Assembly (NCBI GenBank): GCA_000023725.1
Contig: CP001673.1
Coordinates: forward strand, 2,118,342-2,182,341
DNA: 64,000 bases
Direction of reading: 5' to 3'
From: Flavobacteriaceae bacterium 3519-10
GTDB lineage: Bacteria; Bacteroidota; Bacteroidia; Flavobacteriales; Weeksellaceae
The translations under genes and the position numbers were made by a program. Position 1 is the first letter of the stretch. Each line of letters starts with the position of its first letter. Below, piece after piece: positions 1 to 9,322 of this stretch. The notes beneath the pieces were generated by a model. That model was given only the letters and a program-made list of their open reading frames with translations, searched no databases and was not told where the DNA came from.

Positions 1-3000
1 AGCCGCCGAAAAAGCATAAGACCCTTCGGAAAGATTGGAAATGATACCGTTGAGTTTGTCCTTAAGATATATCTGTTGCCCTTTTGCGAAAACACCTTCA
101 GCCCGGTCTAGAGAAATTGAGTAAGTACCGGACGTGAAATGTGTGGTGCCGAGCGCCACTACATCATCCGTTGTAAAATCACTTTTACCGTTGATGCTCA
201 CTTTTTCACCATCAACGAGCGAGTAGATCACGTCTGAACCACCCATCGACTGCGAATCGTGCATCGTGTAAGCATTATTTCCTCCGGCAAAGTAAACGAC
301 AGCGATGTTGCTGGCGATATTGGAGGAATTTGCCATGTTCAGCCAAAAGCGGTCGGGTTGATCTGCAGCTTCTTTCCCAAAGAAACCTTCTGCACTTTCA
401 GCACTTCTGATATTGTTGTTAAATTTGAGGTCCATCTGGCTTGCACCAATGAGCTTTGCCATAAAACCCTGAGCCACTTTCACATACCTGGTCGGAACTT
501 TCAGCGTCGCAGTTCCCGGATCTCCCGTTGCCTCAAGAGGTGTACCCTCTCCAGGTGGCGTTGCCGCATTGAAAGTTGCGTAGGCTTGCCCCTCATACTG
601 ATCACCCATCTGCTTAATTTGGGTATTCGCGGTATTATCCCAAAAATAAAAAGTTGGACTTAACGTATTTGATTCCGTGTTATTCTGATAGAACTTAATA
701 AGATCCATATTCGATGGATAAGGATTGCCGATGAGATTAAACCCGCGTTTAGGATTATTAGGATTTGAATTAGACAAAGAATACACGAACGCGCCGTTAG
801 CCGGTTTTCCCTCGAAGACCGCGTTAATTTCAGAGGCCGGAAAATTCGCTGTAGGCTCCTTAACTGCCAGTGCACGCCCTTTGATAAATGCACCGCTCGA
901 ATTTGCAAACGTGTTGGTAGCTTCATTATGGTATAAAATAAAAGGCACGTTCACAGGATTTCCGGCGGAATCTTTATAAATATCTTTCATATTCCAATCC
1001 AGTGCAGGGGAGATCAGATAATTATACTGCTGTCTGTTGGCAGAAAGATTAATTTTCCTATTTACTCTAAATGATCCGGTTCCTGAATTTGAATCGCTTT
1101 CGTTTACCTGCACTAAATTTGCATCTGACTCCACAATTACATTCCCATTATTTACGAGAACATCTGAAGCTTTAACAGCACCAACTCCCGACACGGTTAA
1201 TGTTGCACCACTGCTTACTTCACACTGGCAGGCCGTGAAACCGCCATCAACTGCGGTATTATAATCGCCTGCAAAAATGGCTTTATCTGAAGGCTGCGGC
1301 GCGGAAGGAGACCATGAGCTACCGTTCCATACTTTTGGTACCAGTCCAGTGCTCATAATTCTGATATCATCAATAATCCAGGATTCATTCAGCGCATTGT
1401 TCTGCAATGAAATCCTCACTTTTAAACTGGATACCGATGGGAGATTATTGATGGTAACTGCACTATATCGCGCCATAGAAGTGGATTTGAAATATGTCAG
1501 GTTGTTATCGGCAGAATAGGCACGACTTGCTTGCGCTGTAAAATCGCTGCCGAAACTCCAGGCAAGATTCAATTGGTCGGATACCACTTTAGCCTGCCGG
1601 TACCAGTTTGCTCCGCCATCCGGACTGATTTCTACAAGAACATGATCAATCTTTGTATCGTCCGGAATAAGTTCCGGATCTGAATCGGCATTTTTGCTGT
1701 CCATTCCGTTGCTCGAACTGCCCAGTGAGAAGCCTGCGATTTTAAACGAGAGCGAAAGATTAGTGTAACTGGAAGTATTGACCTCATTAAAAATTAACAT
1801 TAAGCCTGACGCCGTCTCCCCGATCGGGTCTGCACCTTGCACCCGGTAGCCACGGCTGCCTTCCGAATACAGTTTGTTATTTTTAGGCGATGAATTGTTG
1901 CCGCTGTCTCCGATTGTAAATCCCGAGCCCAATCCCGGTGCTAAAGAACCTATATTCGTTCGTGTAAAATTCATTACTGCAGGTGGAGCGGTGGTTTCGA
2001 AATCCTGCACAGCGACCACAATTTCACCGGGCGAAGAACAATAGACAGCGCCTCCCCTAATTGCAAATGTGTAAGGATTATCATTCGGATCATTGTTTGC
2101 GATTGAAACCGTTGCATTTTTGGTCCCAATAGTCGTCGGTGCAAACCGGATCTGAAAAGCCGCGGTCTGGTTCTGATTGAGGACAGTACCGGATGCCGGC
2201 CCATTCAATATTGAAAACGCGGTAGCATCAGCACCCATAATAGTGATTGCACCCAACGTAAGTGGCGCCCCACCCAGGTTCTTTATCTCGAATCCTTTAG
2301 TTTGGGATTCCCCCAGGTTCTGGCTGGCAAAAAGCGTATTATTCAGGCCGCTTGCAGTTGCACTTCCGTTATTTATGGTGGTGCCGTTTCCTGTGACTTT
2401 CATTTCCACAATGCCAACAGTTACCTGCCCCGAAAGATTCACTGTTTTGGAAACCGCAGATGGCGATGTAAGCGTCACGGTTCCGCTATAACTGCCAACG
2501 GGCAGGCCGTCTTTAAGCCGAACATATACAGTTTTGTTAGTCACCGCGCCGGTCTGGGTTTTGGTCAAAACCAAGGACGTCCACGGCGCGACGTTGTTGG
2601 CGTCATAAGTTTGGTTGGTTGATATTTCCCAGTTAGCCGATGCCGTCACTGTAATATCGGCCGCGAGATTGCTTCCGTTCACTTTAAAACTCTGCAATGC
2701 GGACGGACCCTGGGCTAAGGGGTAAGTAAATCCGGAAAGTGATGTTTTATCAACCGTAATTAAAGGTTGGGCCACCGTAGCCGCGACAAGAAAAGTATAT
2801 AGAGGCGTATCGGGATCATCGCTGGCAATCTGTACCGTTCCAGTATGACCTCCCGGAATCATGCTGTTGAATTTTATCTTAAACGTCACACTGCTGAAAG
2901 CAGGTACATTACTGGCGGAAGGCTGCGCAGAAACGCTGAAGCCCGAACTTCCGCTCACTAAACTGACCGCGGGGTTCGCAAGGGCTAAAGTTGCAGATCC

Positions 3001-4488
3001 TAGATTCTTAATCGTAAAAGTGCGCTCAACATCCGTTCCGGCAATAATTGCGGCTCCAAAGTCGGTTAAATCGTTTCCGGCTGGAGTGGTATCACCGTTA
3101 ACAATAGTGGTTGCGTTTCCCTGGATGTTGATATTGGGTTGAGCAGTTCCAGTGAAACAGGTCCACGTCAGATCGTCAATGGCATATCTGGCTCCGGCGG
3201 ATTCCAAGGTAATTATAACAGTTCCAGGAATATTTATATTATTGAATGTTTTTTCTACTACCGAATTATCAGTTGGCATTTGAGATGCTTGCAATGTTCC
3301 TACTATTGTATTATTCACTTTAAGTAAAAGATTTCCCGAAGTATCATTAAAAGGAAACTTTGCATTAAAACTGATGCTTGAAACTCCGTTTGTAAAAACA
3401 GGAGAAGTTACTACTCCAGCCCTAATAGTGATTGCTTTGTCATTGATTACTTGATCAGTGCGCGCATCGGTCGCTGTCCACGTTCCTCCCACACCGGACC
3501 AGAACCGATCAGTATAGGTATTAGCATTACTTGCAGACAAATTTGAAAAATCCTCCGTAAAATTACATGGTGGCGCCATGGTTGTGCAGCTTGTCTGCGG
3601 TTCACCAACAAGCTTATAATCAATGTCGGTTCCTGAATTTGTATAAGACCAAATCTTAAAATAATAAGTAGTAGAAGGTGTCAAATCTGACACTGAAAAA
3701 GTCTGGACGCCTTGACTTATATTTTGTTCACCCGGACCATTAACTACAGCAGTACCGTCAGCTGGATTGGTGATAGCTGCATACGAAACACTGCTCCACT
3801 TTACCAGATACCCGTCAGGCACGGAAGTTCCGGTTGCATCTGTCCATGATAGCTGAATAGAATTACTGTTGCTGACGAGGCAGTTGAAGGAAGAAGGAAA
3901 ATCACTCGGTTCCGGCTTTATTATGGTCGATAGAACGGTTCCATTAAATGTGAAATCATTAATACTGAATGTTCCAGCGGCCCCCGAGGCTCCCCAGCCG
4001 TATACCCTAAAGGTGATTGCAGATGTTATATTCTGAAATGCCGCAGCGCTTAAACTGATGGTTGCACCGGTCGCTGTGGGATTTCCAATATCTGAGGTGA
4101 AACTATCTAAACTTGAGCGGAATGCAAAGAATGTTGGCCCGGTTCCGGACTTTTCACCGGTATAAACAAAATCGCTGAAGTTAATTTTAAAATTGGGATT
4201 GGGAGTCAGGGTGAACTCAAAATAATCATTGGCTTCCAACGAAAGGCTGTTCCAACCTGACGCATTATATCTATCAGCTGCATTACTTGCCGCTATCCCA
4301 CTTCCGCGACCTATTCCGGAGACTGTGATATTTGGTACAACATACTGTCCAGTTGTGTACGGATTAGCAGTATTGGGATTGATTCCGGTTATCGGATTGG
4401 TGAATAAAATCTGGCCGCTGAAACTCACTGAAAACACCAAACTGAAGTATACGGCAAGCCGAAAAAAATAAGGTAAATATTTTTTCAT
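1..4488 (-). CDS. Giant secreted multidomain protein, probable T9SS substrate (partial, 3' end outside window)
   Basis: Read on the minus strand, one uninterrupted frame of 1496 codons runs from an ATG at 4488 off the window edge, so the C-terminus is missing. The first ~25 residues form a signal peptide (MKKYLPYFFRLAVYF, ending near SFSGQ). Approximate order after that: an N-terminal beta-rich region; a fibronectin type III domain (~195-290); a choice-of-anchor J-like, lectin-like region (~300-445); a choice-of-anchor D-like Ig domain (~450-570); another Ig-like unit (~570-690); a second anchor-D-like unit (~690-815); a further lectin-like domain beginning YCSSPGEIVV (~817-1050); then a C-terminal region with GFNLIGNPYPSNM (~1243), a motif common in Bacteroidota T9SS cargo. 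A sorting domain is expected outside the window but not seen. Likely a surface adhesin or matrix protein; no catalytic motif recognised. Confidence 0.85.
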   Translation of the reverse strand, partial: MKKYLPYFFRLAVYFSLVFSVSFSGQILFTNPITGINPNTANPYTTGQYVVPNITVSGIGRGSGIAASNAADRYNASGWNSLSLEANDYFEFTLTPNPNFKINFSDFVYTGEKSGTGPTFFAFRSSLDSFTSDIGNPTATGATISLSAAAFQNITSAITFRVYGWGASGAAGTFSINDFTFNGTVLSTIIKPEPSDFPSSFNCLVSNSNSIQLSWTDATGTSVPDGYLVKWSSVSYAAITNPADGTAVVNGPGEQNISQGVQTFSVSDLTPSTTYYFKIWSYTNSGTDIDYKLVGEPQTSCTTMAPPCNFTEDFSNLSASNANTYTDRFWSGVGGTWTATDARTDQVINDKAITIRAGVVTSPVFTNGVSSISFNAKFPFNDTSGNLLLKVNNTIVGTLQASQMPTDNSVVEKTFNNINIPGTVIITLESAGARYAIDDLTWTCFTGTAQPNINIQGNATTIVNGDTTPAGNDLTDFGAAIIAGTDVERTFTIKNLGSATLALANPAVSLVSGSSGFSVSAQPSASNVPAFSSVTFKIKFNSMIPGGHTGTVQIASDDPDTPLYTFLVAATVAQPLITVDKTSLSGFTYPLAQGPSALQSFKVNGSNLAADITVTASANWEISTNQTYDANNVAPWTSLVLTKTQTGAVTNKTVYVRLKDGLPVGSYSGTVTLTSPSAVSKTVNLSGQVTVGIVEMKVTGNGTTINNGSATASGLNNTLFASQNLGESQTKGFEIKNLGGAPLTLGAITIMGADATAFSILNGPASGTVLNQNQTAAFQIRFAPTTIGTKNATVSIANNDPNDNPYTFAIRGGAVYCSSPGEIVVAVQDFETTAPPAVMNFTRTNIGSLAPGLGSGFTIGDSGNNSSPKNNKLYSEGSRGYRVQGADPIGETASGLMLIFNEVNTSSYTNLSLSFKIAGFSLGSSSNGMDSKNADSDPELIPDDTKIDHVLVEISPDGGANWYRQAKVVSDQLNLAWSFGSDFTAQASRAYSADNNLTYFKSTSMARYSAVTINNLPSVSSLKVRISLQNNALNESWIIDDIRIMSTGLVPKVWNGSSWSPSAPQPSDKAIFAGDYNTAVDGGFTACQCEVSSGATLTVSGVGAVKASDVLVNNGNVIVESDANLVQVNESDSNSGTGSFRVNRKINLSANRQQYNYLISPALDWNMKDIYKDSAGNPVNVPFILYHNEATNTFANSSGAFIKGRALAVKEPTANFPASEINAVFEGKPANGAFVYSLSNSNPNNPKRGFNLIGNPYPSNMDLIKFYQNNTESNTLSPTFYFWDNTANTQIKQMGDQYEGQAYATFNAATPPGEGTPLEATGDPGTATLKVPTRYVKVAQGFMAKLIGASQMDLKFNNNIRSAESAEGFFGKEAADQPDRFWLNMANSSNIASNIAVVYFAGGNNAYTMHDSQSMGGSDVIYSLVDGEKVSINGKSDFTTDDVVALGTTHFTSGTYSISLDRAEGVFAKGQQIYLKDKLNGIISNLSEGSYAFSAA

Positions 4489-4650
4489 GTCATTTGTGTG
4501 TATAACAAAATTAATCAATACCCCCACAAATAATATAAACTTTTGCTGGTAAATTACGACATTGATTAATAATATTTACAATTGACGCAACATCCTACAT
4601 CTTAGCGGCATCGGCAGCACAACACACGGCCACCATTACTTAAAAACCCC

Positions 4651-4658
4651 TATTTTTG
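4651..4658 (+). promoter_or_regulatory. -7 promoter element before lplA
   Basis: TATTTTTG matches the Bacteroidota TAnnTTTG -7 consensus and lies 17 nt upstream of the lplA ATG. No clear -33 box is visible. Confidence 0.5.
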
Positions 4659-4674
4659 CAGCAAATAAATTTCT

Positions 4675-5658
4675 ATGCTCATCATCGACTCGCCTTCCAA
4701 CAATGCCTATTTCAACATCGCCGCCGAAGAATATCTTCTTAACCGGTTTCCGAAAGAGGATCTTTTTCTGCTTTATGTGAATGCGCCATCAATTATTGTC
4801 GGTAAATTCCAGAATACCCTGGCTGAAATCAATTTGGATTATGTGAAGGAGAAAAACATAAAAGTCGTACGCCGCATGTCGGGCGGTGGTACCGTTTATC
4901 ATGATCTTGGCAACCTGAATTTTTCATTCCATACCCTGCTCGGAAAGCATGATTTTATGGACTTTTCGATCTTTACGAAACCCGTGATCACTTTGCTGAA
5001 TAACTTAGGCGTGCCCGCCGAACTCAAAGGACGGAATGATCTGCTTGTCGACGGTAAGAAATTTAGCGGAAATGCGAAACTTGCGAGGCAGGGAAAAATG
5101 ATTCAGCACGGAACTATTCTTTTGGATTCTGAAATGGAAGTTTTAAGTCAGGCACTTACGGTGAATCCATTGAAATTCGTCGATAAGGCCACCAAATCTA
5201 CACGTTCGCGCGTGACAAACCTTATTGATTATCTGCCTGAAACGATCTCAACTGATGAGCTGAAGAATCTTCTGACCGCCGAAATCATCAAAAACAATCC
5301 GGAGGCTACACGCTATCAGCTCACGAACGAAGATCTGAAGGGAATTGAAAAATTCATGACTGAGAAGTACGAAACCTGGGACTGGAATTTCGGCTTTTCG
5401 CCAAATTACAACTTTAAAAAAGGGATTAAAGTGCCGGCAGGTTTTATCGAAGTGCATTTGGATGTAGAAAAAGGAAGCATCCAACAGGCTAAAATTTTCG
5501 GCGACTTCTTCGCAGCAGAGCCCATTGAAGAATTTGAAGCAAAATTAATTGGCATAAAACACGAACCTTCGCAGTTGCTGGCGCTGCTTTCTTCTGTAAA
5601 TATCACGCAGTATTTTGGCAATGTAGAACCGGCAGAGCTTATTGAAGCATTCCTGTAA
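4675..5658 (+). CDS. lplA: Lipoate-protein ligase A
   Basis: Activates lipoate with ATP and transfers it to the lysine of lipoyl domains in 2-oxoacid dehydrogenases and the glycine cleavage H protein; cytoplasmic. The 327-residue length matches bacterial LplA. Visible signatures: the lipoate-binding RRMSGGGTVYHDLGN stretch (residues 66-80), NDLLVDGKKFSGNA (~121-134) carrying the catalytic lysine, and QHGTILLD (~144-151). The catalytic domain covers roughly residues 1-245 and a C-terminal accessory domain the rest. The gene stands alone with its own -7 element and converges on a lipoprotein gene only 4 nt away. It would lipoylate proteins serving the same central metabolism as the citrate synthase and succinate dehydrogenase encoded further on. 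Confidence 0.95.
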   Translation: MLIIDSPSNNAYFNIAAEEYLLNRFPKEDLFLLYVNAPSIIVGKFQNTLAEINLDYVKEKNIKVVRRMSGGGTVYHDLGNLNFSFHTLLGKHDFMDFSIFTKPVITLLNNLGVPAELKGRNDLLVDGKKFSGNAKLARQGKMIQHGTILLDSEMEVLSQALTVNPLKFVDKATKSTRSRVTNLIDYLPETISTDELKNLLTAEIIKNNPEATRYQLTNEDLKGIEKFMTEKYETWDWNFGFSPNYNFKKGIKVPAGFIEVHLDVEKGSIQQAKIFGDFFAAEPIEEFEAKLIGIKHEPSQLLALLSSVNITQYFGNVEPAELIEAFL

Positions 5659-5662
5659 CCCA

Positions 5663-6049
5663 CTATTGTTTCTGAACCGTCCAGCTACCGTTCCAGTCGC
5701 CCATCTTCCAGGTGCCGGACTTGGCATTTAGGTTTCCGAGCAGCGTAAAACCAGATTCTAATTTTACAGATTGAAGCGCGCCATCGTCTCGAACCATTCC
5801 GGAAAAAGTAGATTCTTCAGTACCGAATGCTGCAATTCTGGTAACCGAAGTATAGCCGTTCTTTGCAACCTCGATCGACAGTGTTCCGACCTCATCACCC
5901 GAATAGTTTCCTTTGTAAATTCCCTTGAATGGCGAAACATAGTTTTCTTCAGCTTTCCGGTCCCAGTAGTTATCGAGGATTTGGTCGCACGAAAACAGGG
6001 TGAGCGAGAAGAGCAGAAGCAGCAGGTGGTAAAATTTGGTTTTCATCAT
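5663..6049 (-). CDS. Small lipoprotein of unknown function
   Basis: The 128-residue product has an SPII signal with lipobox LFSC (cysteine at ~21), so it is probably anchored in the outer or inner membrane. The mature part is short and beta-rich, with alternating Gly and Thr/Ser, and ends GTWKMGDWNGSWTVQKQ; it looks like a small beta-barrel or lipocalin-like sheet, but I recognise no named family. Translation may start at the first or second of two adjacent ATGs. The gene is monocistronic, convergent with lplA and divergent from the small membrane protein at 6123. Confidence 0.75.
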   Translation of the reverse strand: MMKTKFYHLLLLLFSLTLFSCDQILDNYWDRKAEENYVSPFKGIYKGNYSGDEVGTLSIEVAKNGYTSVTRIAAFGTEESTFSGMVRDDGALQSVKLESGFTLLGNLNAKSGTWKMGDWNGSWTVQKQ

Positions 6050-6098
6050 TCAGAGTAAACTCAAATATAATTAAAATCTGTATTCTTGTTTAAATAAT

Positions 6099-6106
6099 TA
6101 TTTTTG
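6099..6106 (+). promoter_or_regulatory. -7 promoter element
   Basis: TATTTTTG lies 16 nt upstream of the ATG at 6123 and matches TAnnTTTG. The nearest TTG is too close to serve as a -33 box, so only the -7 half is supported. Confidence 0.45.
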
Positions 6107-6122
6107 CACAAATAAAATCTTT

Positions 6123-6461
6123 ATGCAACGCACGCTTATCTATTTTTTAGCCGGAACCGCCATCAGTTTTTTGCTGAACTACTTTCTGTTGGGTAGCGCT
6201 GGCTGGGCGCTGGATCTGTATTATGCAGTGGCGTTTGGTGCAGCATGGGCAATTGCGTACTTTCTGGATGATGAAAAGTTTTCACTGATACAGAAACTTG
6301 GGATTTCATTTATAAGCATGGTGGCACTGGTTGCGTTGGGTACTTTAATCTTCAGCCTCGAGCTCGCTGTGCCGTCGGTGATTAAATTTTCGATGGTTTT
6401 CGTTGCTTATTATGTTCTGGCGAGTTTCCGCGGAACGAAGTCATTGAGAGGAAAGCGCTAG
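6123..6461 (+). CDS. Small integral membrane protein, unknown function
   Basis: The 112-residue protein is mostly hydrophobic, with about four predicted membrane helices (near residues 5-25, 30-48, 58-80 and 86-103). Short charged loops (DDEKFS in the middle, RGTKSLRGKR at the end) suggest a positively charged cytoplasmic C-terminus. No motif links it to a named family. It has its own -7 element and is convergent with the lipoprotein at 6478, with no hairpin between them. Confidence 0.7.
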   Translation: MQRTLIYFLAGTAISFLLNYFLLGSAGWALDLYYAVAFGAAWAIAYFLDDEKFSLIQKLGISFISMVALVALGTLIFSLELAVPSVIKFSMVFVAYYVLASFRGTKSLRGKR

Positions 6462-6477
6462 TGGCGTGAGAAATAAT

Positions 6478-7950
6478 TTATTTATAGTTTCCTTCCGTAT
6501 CAGTTTTAACCAGCATTATTTCATCATACCACAAATTAAAACTATAATAACGCCCAAAAGCGAACGCAATTCTATAACTCTGGTCATCTTCCAAGACTAC
6601 ATCGATACCTGCAGCATAATTTGGGAGGGAGTTGTAATATTTCTTATAAAGCATATTTCCTCTATTATCGGTTCGGAAATAAACACCCAGCTTGTCTTCT
6701 TTTCCTACAAAGACGAGATCGCCTGACGCGGTTTCTTTAAAAGAATAAAACATACTGTACATCTGAGTAACGGCATAATAGGTCTTAGCCCACACCTCGT
6801 TCCCGGACTGGTCTATTTCTACAATACTTTGCTGGCTGCTGAGGAGATAATTTCCGTTCTTTCTCCTCAAAATCTTATGAGACAGATTGTTATGATGATT
6901 ATAAGCTTTTTCTGACAGAGAGCGGCCATCTGTATCGGTTTTTAGAAAGTAAAAAACTTGTTTTACCATATTAGAGTTAGTATCCATACCGGAAACATCA
7001 ATATCTCCCAATATATAAATTTGATCACCCTTTATATCAATATCCATAAATCTGAGATACATTGTTTTATTACCGGTTTCCGTAATGTATGATGTATACT
7101 TTTTCTCCCATATTAATTGGCCATCCGGTGTTAACTTAGTGATCATACCCATTTCAGCACTCTCATCAGTAGTATCTGCCAGTGTTCCTACAATGTAGAT
7201 ATTATGATCCGCGTCGGTCGCAAACGAATTAATGGTAGAATCTCCATAACCATTATCGTACGTTGTAATACGTTTCTCCCATTTCTGTATCCCGTCCAGA
7301 TTTAGTTTGGCTACTGTATAACTTGCGGCAAGTATAATTTCGCCTTGTATTTCTTTCATGATAAAAGTAAAGGGAGAACTTTCGCCCGCTATATCATAAT
7401 TTTTCTTCCAAATAATATTTCCGTAATAATCTGTTTTCATTAGAAATACGATATAAAAATATGTACCCGCAGATACATATCCTCCGACAAGATAATTCCC
7501 ATCTGATAGTTTTAAAATATTATAGGGAGCTCCAGACGTTAATGTAGCTCCGGGAAACAGATAGTTTTTAACAAAAGTTAAATAAAACTTTTTAGTTTGA
7601 AAAGAAAAGGAAGTAGATGTGGTATTTTTATGTGCGTCGGTAACGATAATCTTCCCACTGTAAGTAGTAAGTTCGTCTAAGTTCTGAAATTTATAAGTTC
7701 TATCCTTAGCGCGTTCTAACACTAACTTGCCATCTAGTTCAATACTATAGCTCAGCTCATCACTTTCAGGGTCGCTCGCAGCTTCCCAAGATAAATGAGC
7801 ACCATTGTGCGAGATACTGTCTATTGTAAATTTCACTGGGGAGGGAGGCTGATTTACTTCAACTTTTGGATTTGACTCAGTAGGGCTCAATTCACGATCA
7901 GAACACGAAAGTATCCAACATATAGACAGAATAAAATAGAGGTATTTCAT
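6478..7950 (-). CDS. Lipoprotein with fibronectin III domain and beta-propeller-like repeats
   Basis: The 490-residue product starts with an SPII signal (ILSC, cysteine ~16) followed by a Ser/Pro-rich linker. Residues ~35-120 form a fibronectin type III domain (PPSPVKFTIDSISHNGAHLSW, then GKIIVTDAHKN). The rest consists of repeats of the type KTD..GNIIWKKNY, LTPDGQLIWEKKY, DQSGNEVWAKTYY and TDNRGNMLYKKYY, about 45-55 residues each, typical of a blade-repeat fold. No sorting domain is present, so it is probably surface-tethered by lipid. No enzyme motif is visible; a binding or scaffold role is inferred. It is transcribed away from rplM. Confidence 0.75.
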   Translation of the reverse strand: MKYLYFILSICWILSCSDRELSPTESNPKVEVNQPPSPVKFTIDSISHNGAHLSWEAASDPESDELSYSIELDGKLVLERAKDRTYKFQNLDELTTYSGKIIVTDAHKNTTSTSFSFQTKKFYLTFVKNYLFPGATLTSGAPYNILKLSDGNYLVGGYVSAGTYFYIVFLMKTDYYGNIIWKKNYDIAGESSPFTFIMKEIQGEIILAASYTVAKLNLDGIQKWEKRITTYDNGYGDSTINSFATDADHNIYIVGTLADTTDESAEMGMITKLTPDGQLIWEKKYTSYITETGNKTMYLRFMDIDIKGDQIYILGDIDVSGMDTNSNMVKQVFYFLKTDTDGRSLSEKAYNHHNNLSHKILRRKNGNYLLSSQQSIVEIDQSGNEVWAKTYYAVTQMYSMFYSFKETASGDLVFVGKEDKLGVYFRTDNRGNMLYKKYYNSLPNYAAGIDVVLEDDQSYRIAFAFGRYYSFNLWYDEIMLVKTDTEGNYK

Positions 7951-8199
7951 ATGTGCTTAAAAAAATTAAAAAGGAAAGATAATTCTTTTTTGACTTCATT
8001 CGGTTGACAATCAAAAATTCTTTAATAAGCTGAAGCCTAAACCGTTTAATCGACTTTATAAGAAAGGACAATGTAAATCTCCGTTGTTATTTAAGAAAGA
8101 AATAACACCCCGAAGTGATTTTTCAAGGATTGTTGACCCTTAAAAATATTCAATAATCGCAAGATTTTCAAAACCTTAGGACATTCTTTGCCGAAACGC

Positions 8200-8229
8200 T
8201 TTCAGTTTCAAATTAAATCTTTACCTTTG
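8200..8229 (+). promoter_or_regulatory. Promoter of rplM-rpsI(-rpsB)
   Basis: TAccTTTG (8222-8229) matches the Bacteroidota -7 consensus, with TTTC (8200-8203) as the -33 box at an 18-nt spacing. This is a well-formed sigma-70 type promoter for the class, and would start the transcript near 8236. Confidence 0.7.
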
Positions 8230-8233
8230 CACA

Positions 8234-8268
8234 CCCTATTTAGGGAAAATTATGTTTAATCGTTAAAC
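8234..8268 (+). promoter_or_regulatory. Structured leader of rplM (two short hairpins)
   Basis: Two small palindromes lie between the promoter and the GTG start: CCCTA-TT-TAGGG (8234-8245), at or just before the likely transcription start, and the perfect GTTTAA-TCG-TTAAAC (8254-8268), ending 8 nt before the start codon. A hairpin this close to the start could gate initiation, as in autogenous ribosomal-protein leaders. I recall an L13 leader motif described for Bacteroidia but cannot confirm a match here. Confidence 0.4.
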
Positions 8269-8276
8269 GAAAAAGT

Positions 8277-8732
8277 GTGAATACATTAAGTTACAAAACA
8301 GTTTCAGCTAACAAAGCTACCGCTAATAAAGAATGGGTTGTGGTAGACGCTGAAGGACAGCCATTAGGAAGACTCGCTTCCAAGGTTGCAAAGATTTTGC
8401 GAGGTAAGCACAAAACGGATTTTACGCCTCACGCAGACTGCGGAGACAACGTAATCGTTTTGAATGCTGGGAAAGTAACCCTTTCCGGAAACAAGTGGGC
8501 GGACAAAACGTACATTTGGCATACTGGTTACCCAGGAGGTCAAAAGTCAATGACTGCGCTTGAACTTCAGAAAAAAGACTCTCTAAAAGTTTTGGAAAAA
8601 TCCGTAAAAGGTATGCTTCCTAAAAACAAACTGGGATCTATTCTGTTCTCTAACCTTTATCTGTATGAAGGTACTGAACACAAACATGAAGCTCAGCAGC
8701 CAAAAGTTATTAATATTAACGAATTCAAATAA
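8277..8732 (+). CDS. rplM: 50S ribosomal protein L13 (uL13)
   Basis: The 151-residue protein carries the L13 signatures [19 protein letters not shown] near the N-terminus and the GMLPKNKLG motif near residue 115. It is an early-assembly 50S protein. Translation starts at GTG: there is no in-frame ATG upstream, and the ATG at 8252 is out of frame. It is first in a cluster with rpsI (5 nt downstream) and rpsB, the usual L13-S9-S2 order. Confidence 0.97.
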   Translation: MNTLSYKTVSANKATANKEWVVVDAEGQPLGRLASKVAKILRGKHKTDFTPHADCGDNVIVLNAGKVTLSGNKWADKTYIWHTGYPGGQKSMTALELQKKDSLKVLEKSVKGMLPKNKLGSILFSNLYLYEGTEHKHEAQQPKVININEFK

Positions 8733-8737
8733 TTAAT

Positions 8738-9124
8738 ATGTCCACAGTTCATAAAATCGGAAGAAGAAAAACTTCTGTTGCAAGAGTTTATGTGAAGCCG
8801 GGTTCTGGTGTTATCACGATAAACAAAAAGGATTCTAAAGATTATTTCGGTACTGATGTTTTGGTTTACAAACTAAACCAGCCATTTTTGTTAACAGAAA
8901 CTGCTGGCCAGTATGATGTTACCGTAAATGTTTTCGGTGGTGGTATCACAGGTCAGGCAGAAGCCATCAGACTTGCGGTTTCCAGAGCACTTTGCGAAAT
9001 CAACGCAGAATTCAGATTATTGCTTAAGCCACACGGTTTGCTTACCAGAGATGCAAGAATGGTAGAGAGAAAGAAACCAGGTCAGAAAAAAGCAAGAAAG
9101 AGATTCCAGTTCTCGAAACGTTAA
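8738..9124 (+). CDS. rpsI: 30S ribosomal protein S9 (uS9)
   Basis: The 128-residue protein has the S9 signatures [17 protein letters not shown] at the start and the C-terminal [14 protein letters not shown] tail, whose last residues reach the tRNA in the P site. The internal [20 protein letters not shown] stretch is standard. It follows rplM by 5 nt and is co-transcribed with it. A 198-nt spacer with heptamer repeats separates it from rpsB. Confidence 0.97.
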   Translation: MSTVHKIGRRKTSVARVYVKPGSGVITINKKDSKDYFGTDVLVYKLNQPFLLTETAGQYDVTVNVFGGGITGQAEAIRLAVSRALCEINAEFRLLLKPHGLLTRDARMVERKKPGQKKARKRFQFSKR

Positions 9125-9126
9125 TC

Positions 9127-9226
9127 TGCGATTGGCTATTGGCTTATGGCTTTTAGCATTCCGGAAATTAAAATTTATTAACCGCTTAACCGCCAATTGC
9201 CAAAAGCAAGAAGCCAAAAGCACCTT
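9127..9226. repeat. Opposed heptamer repeat arrays between rpsI and rpsB
   Basis: The left array, 9127-9161, consists of five heptads: TGCGATT, GGCTATT, GGCTTAT, GGCTTTT, AGCATTC. The right array, 9192-9226, consists of five near-complementary heptads: GCCAATT, GCCAAAA, GCAAGAA, GCCAAAA, GCACCTT. The arms can pair as a long imperfect hairpin of ~100 nt in the rpsI-rpsB transcript. It has no T-run, so it is not a classical terminator. Confidence 0.6.
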
Positions 9227-9322
9227 AAATGCCCCGTTAGTTTAGCACCCAAACATTTCTCCCATCTAAAGAAATTGTTGATTGCACAAATGCGGAACGT
9301 AAACTAAAAACAAAAAAGCGAC

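Larger units (their letters stand above)
7951..8276. other. Intergenic region holding the rplM promoter and leader
   Basis: These 326 nt separate a divergent lipoprotein gene from rplM. I see no ORF. A weak AT-only hairpin (GTTATTT/AAATAAC, near 8085-8108) sits mid-spacer. The right-hand 80 nt hold the rplM promoter and two leader hairpins, listed separately. Confidence 0.6.

Noticed and set aside
7951-8276. A small gene or tRNA in the 326-nt gap before rplM
   Set aside because: No frame with a plausible start and composition and no cloverleaf-like sequence could be found.
9017-9223. A 68-codon minus-strand frame over the rpsI-rpsB spacer
   Set aside because: It overlaps the rpsI coding end and the heptamer arrays; the product looks random.
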